DNA of 33,947 nt from a virus. The notes beneath the pieces are model-generated. The model was not told where the DNA came from. It did no database searches and worked only from the letters and a program-made list of their open reading frames with translations. The position numbers and the translations under genes were made by a program. Where the stretch lies: positions 1-33,947 of IMG/VR virus record IMGVR_UViG_3300028194_000576; one strand, written 5' to 3'. Shown here one piece after another: positions 1-8,753 of this stretch; positions within the stretch are counted from its first letter, which is position 1, and each line of letters starts with the position of its first letter.

Positions 1-220
1 CTTTCCCTTTATGCGAGTGAACGCCAGTAAGCCCCATTTTCTTAGCATCAGCCAAAGCCTTGTCCTTAGAATCAAAATAGTGTTTATCGACATCTGGAGA
101 ACCATAACTAGAATATTTCTTTTTTTTAGATTGACTTTCTTTGTCTTTATCTCCGCAATGCATTGCTTCAGAGATATCAACTTCGATACCGTTTTCTGTA
201 TACTCAAAATTATTTTTCAT
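1..220 (-). CDS. Partial protein downstream of portal, runs off left edge
   Basis: The reading frame starts at ATG 220 and stays open to the window edge, giving about 73 codons. The start overlaps the portal stop codon by 11 nt, so the two are probably translationally coupled in a head operon. The visible part has an acidic N-terminus, a Lys-rich linker (KKKK near residue 33), and a segment reading DVDKHYFDSKDKALADAKK followed by a GVHSH motif. Phage proteins next to portals often carry such an Ala/Lys helix plus His motif, but I do not recognise a named family. By position it could be a prohead protease, scaffold or other head protein; that is inference only. Confidence 0.7.
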   Translation of the reverse strand, partial: MKNNFEYTENGIEVDISEAMHCGDKDKESQSKKKKYSSYGSPDVDKHYFDSKDKALADAKKMGLTGVHSHKGK

Positions 221-2180
221 GGCTATGATATAGAATTGCTGCTGGATAAGTCTCTAATGAATGTTCAGATGATATATCTAAAACCTCCCGTAAAGTATCT
301 AAATCCTCTATTTTATTAAAATCTTTTACACATGATTCAAGGGTTTCGTCCCAAGATTCTTTATTCTGTGAACAAACTATAGATTCGCAGAGGTTAGAGA
401 GCATCTCTTCTTGAGCTTGACTAAGCTCTTCGACTTTTAAATGAGAAGACATTTTTGCCTTAGAGTCATGTATAAAACTGTCTATAGAATAGATTGTATC
501 TTGAATATTAGCCCTAGAGTAAGTAGCGTTAGCTAGAGGAATACCAGTGGTCCCCTCTGGCCTACCGCTTTCTTTTCTTGGGCCTGATGAACTGCCTGAA
601 GGGTCGAATACAGGAACTCCACCGACTAGAGGGTTAAAGTGACCCTTTTCACGCTCTTCAAGGAATTCTTTTTGAGCTGGCTCTAATTTATCGGGGTCTG
701 GGAACTTTCCATTGTGGAACATTTCCATCCCTTGTCTAGGAGTAATGATACCCAGCTCCATAAGCCGAGTAGAAGCCCTCATTAGTTGTACTTCGTCCCT
801 CATATCGATATCTTTCATTTTCGCTTCAGGCCAAGAGCGGAAACCTAAATCTTTAGCAATCCTTTTTATCTCTTTGTTTAAGAAATCATTTAAAAATCCA
901 TGACGCGACTCCTGTAGCCTATCAATAAATATTTGAGCTTTTACTTGGGTAGCATTGAACTTCTCTTCTCCAACTACAATATTTTGCAAACCTTGTTTAA
1001 TATCCTCATTGAGAATCTGATACTTCTCAGGGCCGAGAACTAAATTTAACTCAGGGATAATAAATTCAGCTTTTGTGGTATAGTCAGAAACTAAAACCCT
1101 ACCCACACTTTCATTTTTGAATAGGTTCTGCATAGCAGTCATATTGTTTGGGTTAACCCCTCCCTTTTCTGGATCTGCGCCCATAGTAATAAGCAGAATA
1201 ACATTCTCTACTGTGCGAGTAATGGATTGATCCATTTTCTTCAATTCAAGCTTTGCATTAATATCGTCTAGCACAGGGAATCCAAATGGTATGGCAAAAG
1301 GCTCATAATCTTGTTTCTTGTAGAAAGAGAAAGAAAGTCTCTGAGGATCTAGGTCTATGCTAATACCGTTGTTGTTAAAGGAGCCTGTCCTAATAGACTC
1401 TTTTATTTCATCATCTAAAGCGTTAAATATATCTATATCCTCTTCTGTTTGTGGATTGGCTAGTCGAGCAAGCTCATATTCAGATAAGACCTTCTGATAT
1501 ACTCCTCCATAAGTAAAAGTCGTTGCCCTCTTAGCTATGACATCATATGGATTAAGCAAAATATATTTCAAAGGGATTTTATTAGTAGAAGTCCCAATCG
1601 TACCTACTTGATTAATAAGTCTAGCATAATCATCAGCTTTAAATTTTCCGTCTACACGGTAAAGGAAAACATTACCACTACGATAATACTCTCTAAAATA
1701 TTGATCTTTAAGGGCTATAATGTTAACTTTTTTAAACCACTCGTAAAAGAACTCTCTGCTTTTTTTAGAGCCACCTTCTAAGTAGATATCAGTGTTGGTG
1801 AACTCTGACATAATATCTATTGCGTTTCGGAATACAGCTACGTTGCAATAAGCTTTTTGACAAAGTTCTATAGCATCTCTGCAGGTAACTCCTTCAGAAG
1901 AGTATTCGTAAGGCAGTAGCCCTGAACGGATACTTGAATATCGATTGTGCAAATTAGTGTAAGCGGCACGATTAGTCCTAGAGCCTGAGAAGTCGCTAGT
2001 TGATGCCCCTTGTCGTCTAGCCTCAGATGTATTACTATAAGAAGCATCTGAAGTGTAAAACGGCTCGCCTAGTAATTCAGGGGAAGCCTCTTCTGTATTA
2101 TCACCTGCTTGTGAAGGGTGGTCTGAAATATTGAATTTCTTCCAATATTCGGAGCGCTTAATATATTTTCTTTTAGACAT
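210..2180 (-). CDS. Phage portal protein
   Basis: Predicted 656-aa portal protein, forming the dodecameric ring through which DNA enters and leaves the capsid. The start is ATG 2180; a TTG nine nt upstream gives no better context. Portal-like features include an early segment CRDAIELCQKAYCNVAVFRNA (roughly residues 100-120) followed by IDIMSEFTNTDIYLEGG, then YFREYYRSGNVFLYR, and a long alpha-helical stretch before a proline-rich, disordered C-terminal region. It lies directly downstream of the large terminase gene (50 bp gap), the usual portal-terminase pairing. The first ~75 residues are Ser/Thr-rich and probably disordered. The family call rests on pattern and context, not on a search. Confidence 0.85.
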   Translation of the reverse strand: MSKRKYIKRSEYWKKFNISDHPSQAGDNTEEASPELLGEPFYTSDASYSNTSEARRQGASTSDFSGSRTNRAAYTNLHNRYSSIRSGLLPYEYSSEGVTCRDAIELCQKAYCNVAVFRNAIDIMSEFTNTDIYLEGGSKKSREFFYEWFKKVNIIALKDQYFREYYRSGNVFLYRVDGKFKADDYARLINQVGTIGTSTNKIPLKYILLNPYDVIAKRATTFTYGGVYQKVLSEYELARLANPQTEEDIDIFNALDDEIKESIRTGSFNNNGISIDLDPQRLSFSFYKKQDYEPFAIPFGFPVLDDINAKLELKKMDQSITRTVENVILLITMGADPEKGGVNPNNMTAMQNLFKNESVGRVLVSDYTTKAEFIIPELNLVLGPEKYQILNEDIKQGLQNIVVGEEKFNATQVKAQIFIDRLQESRHGFLNDFLNKEIKRIAKDLGFRSWPEAKMKDIDMRDEVQLMRASTRLMELGIITPRQGMEMFHNGKFPDPDKLEPAQKEFLEEREKGHFNPLVGGVPVFDPSGSSSGPRKESGRPEGTTGIPLANATYSRANIQDTIYSIDSFIHDSKAKMSSHLKVEELSQAQEEMLSNLCESIVCSQNKESWDETLESCVKDFNKIEDLDTLREVLDISSEHSLETYPAAILYHSHEK

Positions 2181-2229
2181 GAGATACAAATTATCTTACA
2201 CCTCAAAGTTAACTTTCAACTTTTAAAAG

Positions 2230-4095
2230 TTAAGAAATAAACATTGGAGTAAAGGTGCTTTGTTGATCTGATATGTCATCTGATTCCATATCGAAAACAA
2301 CATTCATCATCCAATTACCCAATACCAAAGCTGAGTAGGAGTCTTTACGGGCTTTATCTGCGCCACTTTGCTTTCGTAGGTTGGGAGGGAGATCAAAACT
2401 CTGTGTCCCTTGTGCAGAGGTCGTAATTTGAACCATAGCGCACTGGACTTTGATCAAATCCATCATATCTCTTTGATGTTCTACGAAGTCGATCATCCTA
2501 GCCCCTTTTGGCCCTTTTTCATTTGTATCGTTCCTTATGAATTTTAATTGATCGATTGGAACTCTAGACTTTCTTTGATTGTTGTAGTCATCATTCATTG
2601 CTGCACCAGCGAAGAATATACGTTTGTGATCGAAAGCTGATTGTAGGGATTCGTTAGCTAATCTAATCCAAGCAGATGTAGGCTTCCTCAAGAAAACAAA
2701 CTTTTTATCTGATTTGTTATATTGATTCTTAAGCCTTCTTAAGTTCTTGTTGTAATCTTTTGATTTGTCTAAATCAGCCTCTATGACTCCTACATTTAAA
2801 TTCTTCCTTTTGAATATCTCACTTTCATTACAAGAGTTGATAAACTGCACTCCACCGTTGTAATCTCCTACCACAGCTGATATATTGAAGTGTGTAAGTA
2901 CATAAGCCATATATTTTATATGAGTTTTAAGGCTAGCTCCTGATAAAGCGTAGCTGTGAACTATCGTCCCTTTCCTAGTTTGCTTGTTTATTTTTATAAG
3001 CATCATCGCAAAATCATCAGAGCTTTCACTTTCAGACCACGATGGGTCGAAAGCCAAGATGTATTCGTCTTTAGGATTGCCCACTACTTCTACAGATTGC
3101 CCTTCGCCATCTGGGACCGTGCAAGCCGCCATTTTACTAACCTTAAAGTATCCAGAACTGTCATCAGTAAAGACAGCCCCAAACTCTCGGTCAAACTGAG
3201 ATTGGCTCATTGTTGATTTAGATTGGTTGATTAAGCTTTGATCATAAAGTTGTTCTGGCGCACAATCATAACTAAAATGCATTATCGTTCTATGCGCTCC
3301 ATCTTGATTTTTTTCGTTTAATATTAAAGCTTCGTATTTTTGATATATCTTATAAAGATATTCAAATTTATAAGAGGCAGAAGATAAACCAATAATCTTG
3401 TTGTTTGGCCACCGTTTTCTTTCTTCTTCCTTCATTTTCCCCTGCTCTATCATCTTAGTCTCTAGATCGTAGACTTCCTGTCTTTCAGTAGGATTCTCCA
3501 CAACAGACAAGAAGGGTATGATAACCTCGTTGTAAATCTTTTCGGGCATCAACAATAATTCGTCAATAATCATCCGTTGGAAACGAAAACCCCTCAACTT
3601 TTCTCCGTCACCCAAAGGTAACGCTCTTATGCTGCTTCTCCCTATCTCCATAACCCATTCGTCATTCATCTTAGATGTGCGAGTTATACACTGAGAGAAG
3701 AATGCAGCTTTAGGGCTTTTTGCGATATCTTCTATCTTTTTAAAAATCATTTTAGACTGTCGAAAAGACTTCGAGATGATACCTATCTGAACACCTTGAT
3801 TAAAAATAGCGTCTAAGAGCGCGAAAACGCCTGTAGAGAAGCTTTTGGACATTCCGCGACTCCAGATCCCCAAAAAGTAATCGGACTCCATCATGGACTT
3901 GATAGCCATATGCTGGAAAGGGAATAATTTTACCCCTGTAAGCAATTCACAAGCAAAAGAAGGATTCTCTCTAAAAAATTTATAAAGAAGTATCTTAGCT
4001 TCCGCTTCTTCTAAATACCCCTCTTTTTCTAGAATGAGTTTGTTTATATCCTTGTACTCTCTGTGGAGCTTCTGTTTTCCTGTTTCCCAAGCCAT
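2230..4095 (-). CDS. Terminase large subunit (ATPase and RuvC-like nuclease)
   Basis: Predicted 621-aa DNA-packaging motor and headful nuclease. The N-terminal ATPase has a Walker A-like SRGMSKS (about 79-85), a Walker B RMIIDE (about 174-179) with the catalytic Glu, and a coupling motif GLSSAS (about 236-241). The C-terminal RNase H-like nuclease has its first acidic residue in ILAFDPSW (D350), the second in VVGDYNGG (D411), and a third cluster in RMIDFVEHQRDMMD (about 533-546). The Walker A lacks the usual GKT/GKS spacing in its classic form, as in many phage terminases. The first 101 nt overlap the 3' end of the ERCC4 nuclease gene in another frame. The start used gives a plausible N-terminal helix; an internal start would remove it. 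Confidence 0.93.
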   Translation of the reverse strand: MAWETGKQKLHREYKDINKLILEKEGYLEEAEAKILLYKFFRENPSFACELLTGVKLFPFQHMAIKSMMESDYFLGIWSRGMSKSFSTGVFALLDAIFNQGVQIGIISKSFRQSKMIFKKIEDIAKSPKAAFFSQCITRTSKMNDEWVMEIGRSSIRALPLGDGEKLRGFRFQRMIIDELLLMPEKIYNEVIIPFLSVVENPTERQEVYDLETKMIEQGKMKEEERKRWPNNKIIGLSSASYKFEYLYKIYQKYEALILNEKNQDGAHRTIMHFSYDCAPEQLYDQSLINQSKSTMSQSQFDREFGAVFTDDSSGYFKVSKMAACTVPDGEGQSVEVVGNPKDEYILAFDPSWSESESSDDFAMMLIKINKQTRKGTIVHSYALSGASLKTHIKYMAYVLTHFNISAVVGDYNGGVQFINSCNESEIFKRKNLNVGVIEADLDKSKDYNKNLRRLKNQYNKSDKKFVFLRKPTSAWIRLANESLQSAFDHKRIFFAGAAMNDDYNNQRKSRVPIDQLKFIRNDTNEKGPKGARMIDFVEHQRDMMDLIKVQCAMVQITTSAQGTQSFDLPPNLRKQSGADKARKDSYSALVLGNWMMNVVFDMESDDISDQQSTFTPMFIS

Positions 4096-5011
4096 CTTTT
4101 TTAATTTCTTTGTCCCAAAAATATTGAAGGTCTACTTCCCAGAGCTTCTTTCCTAAAACAAGGATTTTGGGTATAAGCTCCTCGCTTTTCTCTCTAGAGC
4201 CACTAAACACAAATTGACAGCAATCAGTATACTCAGATTGTATAGAACGCATCTGATGATAAACATAATCTAGTTTAAACTTCTTGAAGCCTTTTTTATT
4301 GGTGGCCCACATATCATCGAAGGCTGTTTCTGTAACTATATAAAGATAACAACCAATAGATCTGCACCTTTCTAACTCTTTTATAAAACGCGAATAGCCA
4401 TTTGTAATAGTAGAGCAAAAATCCTGGTAAGACTTCCTATCCACAAATGTATAGTCGTATAGATCACCCCCTACGGCATAGTCGCCCACATCCAATTTCA
4501 ATGAGTCAGAATTGATAAAAGATAATGGCTGTTGTTCCCTAGTGTCAATTAGTATAGGTGTATCACTATAATCTTTTTGAAAATCTTTTGGTAAAGACGC
4601 TGATAGCATGGGGAGCATATCGATATGCTGACAGGTTTCACGATAACTGCCGAACATCTGTTTGCAGATGTCGATGTCGGGCAGACCACCCGTTAGTAGG
4701 TAAGTGGACGGCGGACCTGCTTGAATGCCCTTGGCTCCCAGCTTTTCTTTTAAAGACTTTTTTATAAATTCTCTAACCTCTTCTCGCGGAGCCTGATCGC
4801 ACCACTTTTTCATATTAGATATATTGATGAAGTCAGTAGCGAAATACTGATCGTAATTTTTATACTCTATCGGTTGATTAGTTAACTTATCAAAACGTGG
4901 GTAATATTTTACATAATAGTCACCCACAAATAGATCATGAGCTTTTACATGAGTATGTAAACTTCTTCGGCTTTTGAACTCCTTGCCGCATTCCTGACAT
5001 TTAAATTGCAT
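3995..5011 (-). CDS. C2H2 zinc finger fused to ERCC4/XPF-type nuclease
   Basis: A 338-aa protein. Residues 5-25 form a textbook C2H2 finger (C5-x2-C8-x12-H21-x3-H25). After a ~125-residue linker, an XPF/ERCC4 nuclease core follows: ILIDTREQQPL (D156, R158, E159), VGDYAVGG (D177), and FVDRKSYQD (DRK-x3-D, residues 191-197), matching the family GDx(n)ERKx3D signature with Asp replacing Glu. ERCC4 nucleases cut branched or forked DNA near junctions. Placement between the terminase and the putative small terminase suggests a role in clearing branches before packaging, analogous to T4 endonuclease VII; that is inference. The last 33 codons overlap the terminase start, an unusually long overlap, so the C-terminal basic tail (SRKRGVFRR) may be dispensable. 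Confidence 0.88.
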   Translation of the reverse strand: MQFKCQECGKEFKSRRSLHTHVKAHDLFVGDYYVKYYPRFDKLTNQPIEYKNYDQYFATDFINISNMKKWCDQAPREEVREFIKKSLKEKLGAKGIQAGPPSTYLLTGGLPDIDICKQMFGSYRETCQHIDMLPMLSASLPKDFQKDYSDTPILIDTREQQPLSFINSDSLKLDVGDYAVGGDLYDYTFVDRKSYQDFCSTITNGYSRFIKELERCRSIGCYLYIVTETAFDDMWATNKKGFKKFKLDYVYHQMRSIQSEYTDCCQFVFSGSREKSEELIPKILVLGKKLWEVDLQYFWDKEIKKDGLGNRKTEAPQRVQGYKQTHSRKRGVFRRSGS

Positions 5012-6053
5012 CTTCTTGACTTATCCCTAAAACTCTAGCTTTCCATTCCGCCATTCCTTCAAGCCTTTCAGCTTCTTTTTTGATTGATTCTTTTTGCATC
5101 TCAGCTATTCGGACCATCGTCTCTCTTTCTTCCTGCTCTTGGAATAATTGCACAATAGCGAGAAAAGATGCGTTTTCCTTATGCATTTTCTTCATGCGCT
5201 CTCCCCTGTCGCCTTGAAGCTTCTTTGTAAGGTTCTCGATGCGGGTTTCGCATTGATGATACTCGCTACTCTTTGTCTTGATGATCTCCGCTAAGCGGAT
5301 AGACATTTCTTGCTGCTCGTCTGCCTCATCGAACATGCTGTTCAATTTATTAAGATGAGCGCTAATAACTTCTAAATTTATAACTTCTTTGCAGACGTTT
5401 AGATAAAGATTTAATTCGTCAGCGGTTAAGTCGGGCTTATCCCATGTTAGTCTAACGAATTCATGTTCGAACAACACTCTATCCTCTTCATTCAGAAAAT
5501 TGTTGATAATTTTTAGAAATCTAGAGTTGGAAAGGTTTATCTTTAACCTATCTATACAAATTTGTTTCTGCCTATTGAGTTTTTGCTCGTTTAATACTAG
5601 CCCTGTAGCATCATTTATTTTTTTTATGATTCTCGAAGGCGATTTTGGAGAAATATACGAATTCAAAGCTCCAGAATCTTGAGATGGTAAAATATCTGGG
5701 TTAACCTCTCTAATTTTTTCCAGAACCACACGTTGCTCAGAACTTAGAGGTTTCACATTCCTAGACGGGAAAACTATCTTAGCTATCTCCAATGAAGATA
5801 ATCCCTCTTCCGCTTGCTGCAGAATGAATTCTCCCTGCTCTTTTGTTAAATTTATAACTTCAGCAGGTATTCTACTAGTTGTTTTGAACTTTATAGAGTT
5901 CTCTACTAAAAACTTACGAACAGCACGGCCTTCCTTAGATCTGCCGTCTAAAGATTCATCACCAAAACATTTTTTGGTCAAATCAATAAGATCTGGCATA
6001 TCATGAGAATTAACCCTTAAAAACTCTTTTTGATCTTTATTCAGCTCCATCAC
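5001..6053 (-). CDS. Coiled-coil protein with two HTH-like repeats, possible small terminase
   Basis: A 350-aa protein of no family I can name. Two N-terminal units look like a duplication: residues ~3-50 (LNKDQKEFL ... GRAVRKFLVE) and ~68-117 (LTKEQGEFI ... EQRVVLEKIRE), each with helix-turn-helix-like spacing (LTKEQ...LSSLEIAKIVF). The C-terminal half (~220-335) is Glu/Lys/Gln-rich and predicted coiled coil. Small terminase subunits combine an N-terminal HTH with an oligomerising helical region, and the gene is two positions upstream of the large subunit, so a TerS-like role is a reasonable inference. It overlaps the sigma-like gene upstream by 17 nt and the ERCC4 gene downstream by 11 nt. 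It could alternatively be a transcription factor. Confidence 0.75.
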   Translation of the reverse strand: MMELNKDQKEFLRVNSHDMPDLIDLTKKCFGDESLDGRSKEGRAVRKFLVENSIKFKTTSRIPAEVINLTKEQGEFILQQAEEGLSSLEIAKIVFPSRNVKPLSSEQRVVLEKIREVNPDILPSQDSGALNSYISPKSPSRIIKKINDATGLVLNEQKLNRQKQICIDRLKINLSNSRFLKIINNFLNEEDRVLFEHEFVRLTWDKPDLTADELNLYLNVCKEVINLEVISAHLNKLNSMFDEADEQQEMSIRLAEIIKTKSSEYHQCETRIENLTKKLQGDRGERMKKMHKENASFLAIVQLFQEQEERETMVRIAEMQKESIKKEAERLEGMAEWKARVLGISQEDAI

Positions 6054-6711
6054 CTATAATATCTTGCTCCTTTAGTATCTCTATAGCTACTTGTAGGAAT
6101 TTCTTCTTAAGATTCTTCACTTGCCTATAACCAAGCTTTCTCTTTTGCGGGGAGATCTTATATCCCATAAATTTAGCAACATCTTCCTCGCTACTACTTT
6201 CAAAATACAACATCCGATAAGCTATGTAATGATTATCCTTCAAACGGGCTTCCATTTCGAAATTTAGCTTTTCAAGCGATGATGAGAAGTCGAAGTCTAA
6301 ATATTGTTTATTGGTGACTTCTTTTACAAAGTCTTCAGTAGAAAGCGGGATTTTTAATTCTAGTCCTGCTTTTTTAGATTTTTCCCACTTTCGACAAATA
6401 GGACAGTTTGATGAGTCGTGAGATTGTTCTTGATGATTTTGACAAGGGTTAACATAATTCCCGTAGTGATTCCTTACTAGGTTTCTTATCTGATTTGATA
6501 TTATCCTCCCTATCCACGGTTCAAGAGGCCGCTCTTGATCCCACATGTCCCACTTCTTAGCAATGTGGACTTTTATGATTTGCTCTACATCTTCGAAGTC
6601 AAACCACCTGACAGCATTTAGCCGCCATTTATATTGCTGTTTCTTTATCGCTAGATCAATTACTTCAGAGAAGTCTTCATATGTATAATTACTTCCCTTT
6701 TTTCTTTTCAT
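6037..6711 (-). CDS. Sigma-70-like factor with internal zinc knuckle
   Basis: A 224-aa predicted sigma-like factor, counted from ATG 6711; upstream ATGs exist at 6777 and 6723 but lie inside the previous gene. Residues ~35-85 resemble sigma region 2 (FDFEDVEQIIKVHIAKKWD ... EPWIGRIISNQIRNLVRNHY). Residues ~160-212 resemble region 4, with an HTH (SSEEDVAKFMGYKIS ... YRQVKNLKKKFL). Between them sits C90-x2-H93 ... C103-x2-C106, a probable zinc site. T4-like phages encode a late sigma (gp55), and a role in late transcription would fit this gene's place in the packaging block; the function is inferred. It overlaps its neighbours on both sides, indicating one operon. Confidence 0.72.
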   Translation of the reverse strand: MKRKKGSNYTYEDFSEVIDLAIKKQQYKWRLNAVRWFDFEDVEQIIKVHIAKKWDMWDQERPLEPWIGRIISNQIRNLVRNHYGNYVNPCQNHQEQSHDSSNCPICRKWEKSKKAGLELKIPLSTEDFVKEVTNKQYLDFDFSSSLEKLNFEMEARLKDNHYIAYRMLYFESSSEEDVAKFMGYKISPQKRKLGYRQVKNLKKKFLQVAIEILKEQDIIGDGAE

Positions 6712-7033
6712 CAATAAAGTCATTAACAGATTTAGGTTCACGCCTCCTACTCGTAGGGTTAGGAGTTGGCTCACCAATTAATGACCCTAGTGTTCTACTA
6801 GAAATATTAGATACTTCCAAATCTACTTGAAAATCAGTAATCTCAGGAACAAACTCAGCATCCGTCTCGTCAGACGAGATCACTGAAGATTTTGTTGTTT
6901 CTGCGACAGAAGTGTTTGTCAAAACAGTAGAAGCTTTAGAATTCAAAGGCTGGCCGCACTTCGTGCAGAAGTTGGGCTTTGCATTAGCGTAAGAAATTTT
7001 AGTTCCGCAACTTTGACAAAATATGTGAGCCAT
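6689..7033 (-). CDS. Zinc-ribbon protein, first gene of the packaging operon
   Basis: A 114-aa protein. Residues 6-27 hold two knuckles, FCQSCG and FCTKCGQPL, typical of a zinc ribbon. The remainder is Ser/Thr/Val-rich and then basic (PTSRRREPK ... KKKGK), likely disordered. Zinc ribbons of this type occur in nucleic-acid- and RNA polymerase-associated proteins. Being the promoter-proximal gene next to a sigma-like factor makes a transcription-related role plausible but unproven. A TTGAAA-N16-TAAAAT promoter ends 7 nt before the ATG, so the mRNA is probably leaderless. Confidence 0.8.
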   Translation of the reverse strand: MAHIFCQSCGTKISYANAKPNFCTKCGQPLNSKASTVLTNTSVAETTKSSVISSDETDAEFVPEITDFQVDLEVSNISSRTLGSLIGEPTPNPTSRRREPKSVNDFIDEKKKGK

Positions 7034-7040
7034 ACTATAT

Positions 7041-7068
7041 ATTTTACTGTTTATGAATTAATTTTCAA
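7041..7068 (-). promoter_or_regulatory. Promoter of packaging operon, leaderless type
   Basis: On the minus strand TTGAAA (7063-7068), a 16-bp spacer, then TAAAAT (7041-7046), with 7 nt to the ATG at 7033. The layout matches the plus-strand leaderless promoters. Confidence 0.6.
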
Positions 7069-7152
7069 AAAAAACAAGTTTTGATGCATCCTTTTGTTTA
7101 TAAGCTGTTCGCCGCTTCCGCGTTGACGCATTTTCCTGTTTATATATTATTA

Positions 7153-7869
7153 TTACACTTTCTTCCAATTTTCTAACTTGGAAATGATAAATTTTAAAAT
7201 TTTACTTCTAACAATGTCTTTATTAGTGAATTGAAAAGTATCAATTCCATTAGCTCTAGAATCATCATCAGAAAAAATATCAACCATATTTTTAAAACCT
7301 GTCTTACCATCAATATCGCTTTGCATAAAGTCCCCACATATAATTAACTTAGTATTTTCACCAATACGAGTAATCAGAGTAGTCAACTCCTTAAATGTAA
7401 AGTTCTGCGCTTCGTCAGCGACAATAAGCTTGTCTTCCCAGTTCGCTCCCCTTAAAAAGTTTATAGGTATAGCATTTACGCGCTCTTTCTGTTTAAGATA
7501 GGCTGTATCGCCTTCATGTATGATTTCTTCAAGTTTATCATAAAGAGGTAGCGTAAAAAGATTGAATTTCTCAGACATATCTCCAGGAAGACTACCTAGA
7601 CCTTTATCAGCGCTTTCTACAATACTACGAACATAAAGAAGATCTTTATCTGAATCTTCCGACATTAATCTAAGGCAACCATATAAAGACATATAAGTCT
7701 TACTGGACCCAGCAGGACCAGAAACAAACATGATTTTTACCTCTGGATCTAGTAGTTTATCTAGAAATTTGCGTTGATTTGCGGTAAATTTAAATTTCCT
7801 CTCTTTAAACTTTATTGAAAAAAAGCTGTGAGGTTCCAACTGAATATTAGACAGTTTCTTAACTCCCAT
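7153..7869 (-). CDS. phoH: PhoH-like ATPase
   Basis: A 238-aa P-loop ATPase of the PhoH family, common in marine phages. It has Walker A GPAGSSKT (51-58), Walker B LIVADEAQN (~148-156) and a sensor-like IICGDFMQSD (~177-186). The motif order and length match the stand-alone PhoH domain, which resembles the N-terminal half of superfamily 1 helicases. The function of phage PhoH is unsettled; RNA or phosphate-stress roles have been proposed. It starts at ATG 7869 and lies between the tail-tube-like gene and a 119-bp intergenic region that contains the packaging promoter. Confidence 0.93.
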   Translation of the reverse strand: MGVKKLSNIQLEPHSFFSIKFKERKFKFTANQRKFLDKLLDPEVKIMFVSGPAGSSKTYMSLYGCLRLMSEDSDKDLLYVRSIVESADKGLGSLPGDMSEKFNLFTLPLYDKLEEIIHEGDTAYLKQKERVNAIPINFLRGANWEDKLIVADEAQNFTFKELTTLITRIGENTKLIICGDFMQSDIDGKTGFKNMVDIFSDDDSRANGIDTFQFTNKDIVRSKILKFIISKLENWKKV

Positions 7870-7892
7870 ATGTAATATACATTACACTGAAT

Positions 7893-8753
7893 TTACAGTT
7901 TTATCTGTTTAATTGTCGCAGTTGTTTGAATTGCCGCTCCACCTTGAGCGGAATATGATTCAGTCAAAACTCTCGCCCCAACGGGGAACTTAATCAAATC
8001 AGCAATAGGGGTAGAAGTCCCTATACCAACACCTCCCTGTATTTTTAAATCAACATTTAATTGACTAGCCAATTTTTCACCACTAAAATTTATTAAGCTC
8101 TTCAATCCTGTAGATGATACCGACATCTCCTCTTCAACCCCGTCCAGCAACATAGAAGACGCATTCACAGAACCTAAACCGTAAATTGGGGTGCGGTTGT
8201 ATGATCTCTTGAAATTTATTTGAGATTGAACTTGTCCCAACAAATCGTCGGTATCACCAATAGAACACGTATGACCATAAACAATACCATCACTATCTAA
8301 TGGTGGCTCCTGACCACTATACGGATTACTGTCACCAGTTATACCCCCTCCCACAGCAGGATCTAATGAAACAAAACTAGCACTCAAAATCACTGGCTCA
8401 AATGGACTTATGCTCAACGACACATCTTTAACATAACACTGGTTGTATATGCCACTACCCAACTTCATATTCACAAAATTGTCTTGGTTAGCATCTAATA
8501 AAAAATCCAGCCCCGAAAGCATCCCCGATTGCAATAAACAACTAACCGAGATATCTGCAGATAATGCGTTATTAAATGTAAACTGATCAGAAGAATCAAC
8601 ACTCTTACCCAATTTACGCCTAGCACTAGCAGAAGTGCTATAGCTCACGTTCAATTGCGTAGCTGGTACATAGTCGTTGACTTCATTCGGCGCACTCGCC
8701 CCAGCCCCGACTTGACCTATGTAAACTGGAAATTCACTGTATGGTAGACTCAT
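7893..8753 (-). CDS. Putative tail-tube-like structural protein
   Basis: A 286-aa protein that is beta-rich, Ser/Gly-rich and poor in charged clusters. Examples are LNVSYSTSASARRKLGKSVDSS near the start and VSLSISPFEPVILSASFVSLD in the middle. The pattern of alternating hydrophobic strands, a conserved-looking N-terminal segment with FPVYIG, and a length near 290 aa fit tail-tube or other virion proteins assembled in many copies. I see no enzyme motif. It is the first minus-strand gene left of a ~300-bp divergent intergenic region. The structural call is an inference from composition and neighbours; it could be another decoration or capsid protein. Confidence 0.6.
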   Translation of the reverse strand: MSLPYSEFPVYIGQVGAGASAPNEVNDYVPATQLNVSYSTSASARRKLGKSVDSSDQFTFNNALSADISVSCLLQSGMLSGLDFLLDANQDNFVNMKLGSGIYNQCYVKDVSLSISPFEPVILSASFVSLDPAVGGGITGDSNPYSGQEPPLDSDGIVYGHTCSIGDTDDLLGQVQSQINFKRSYNRTPIYGLGSVNASSMLLDGVEEEMSVSSTGLKSLINFSGEKLASQLNVDLKIQGGVGIGTSTPIADLIKFPVGARVLTESYSAQGGAAIQTTATIKQIKL

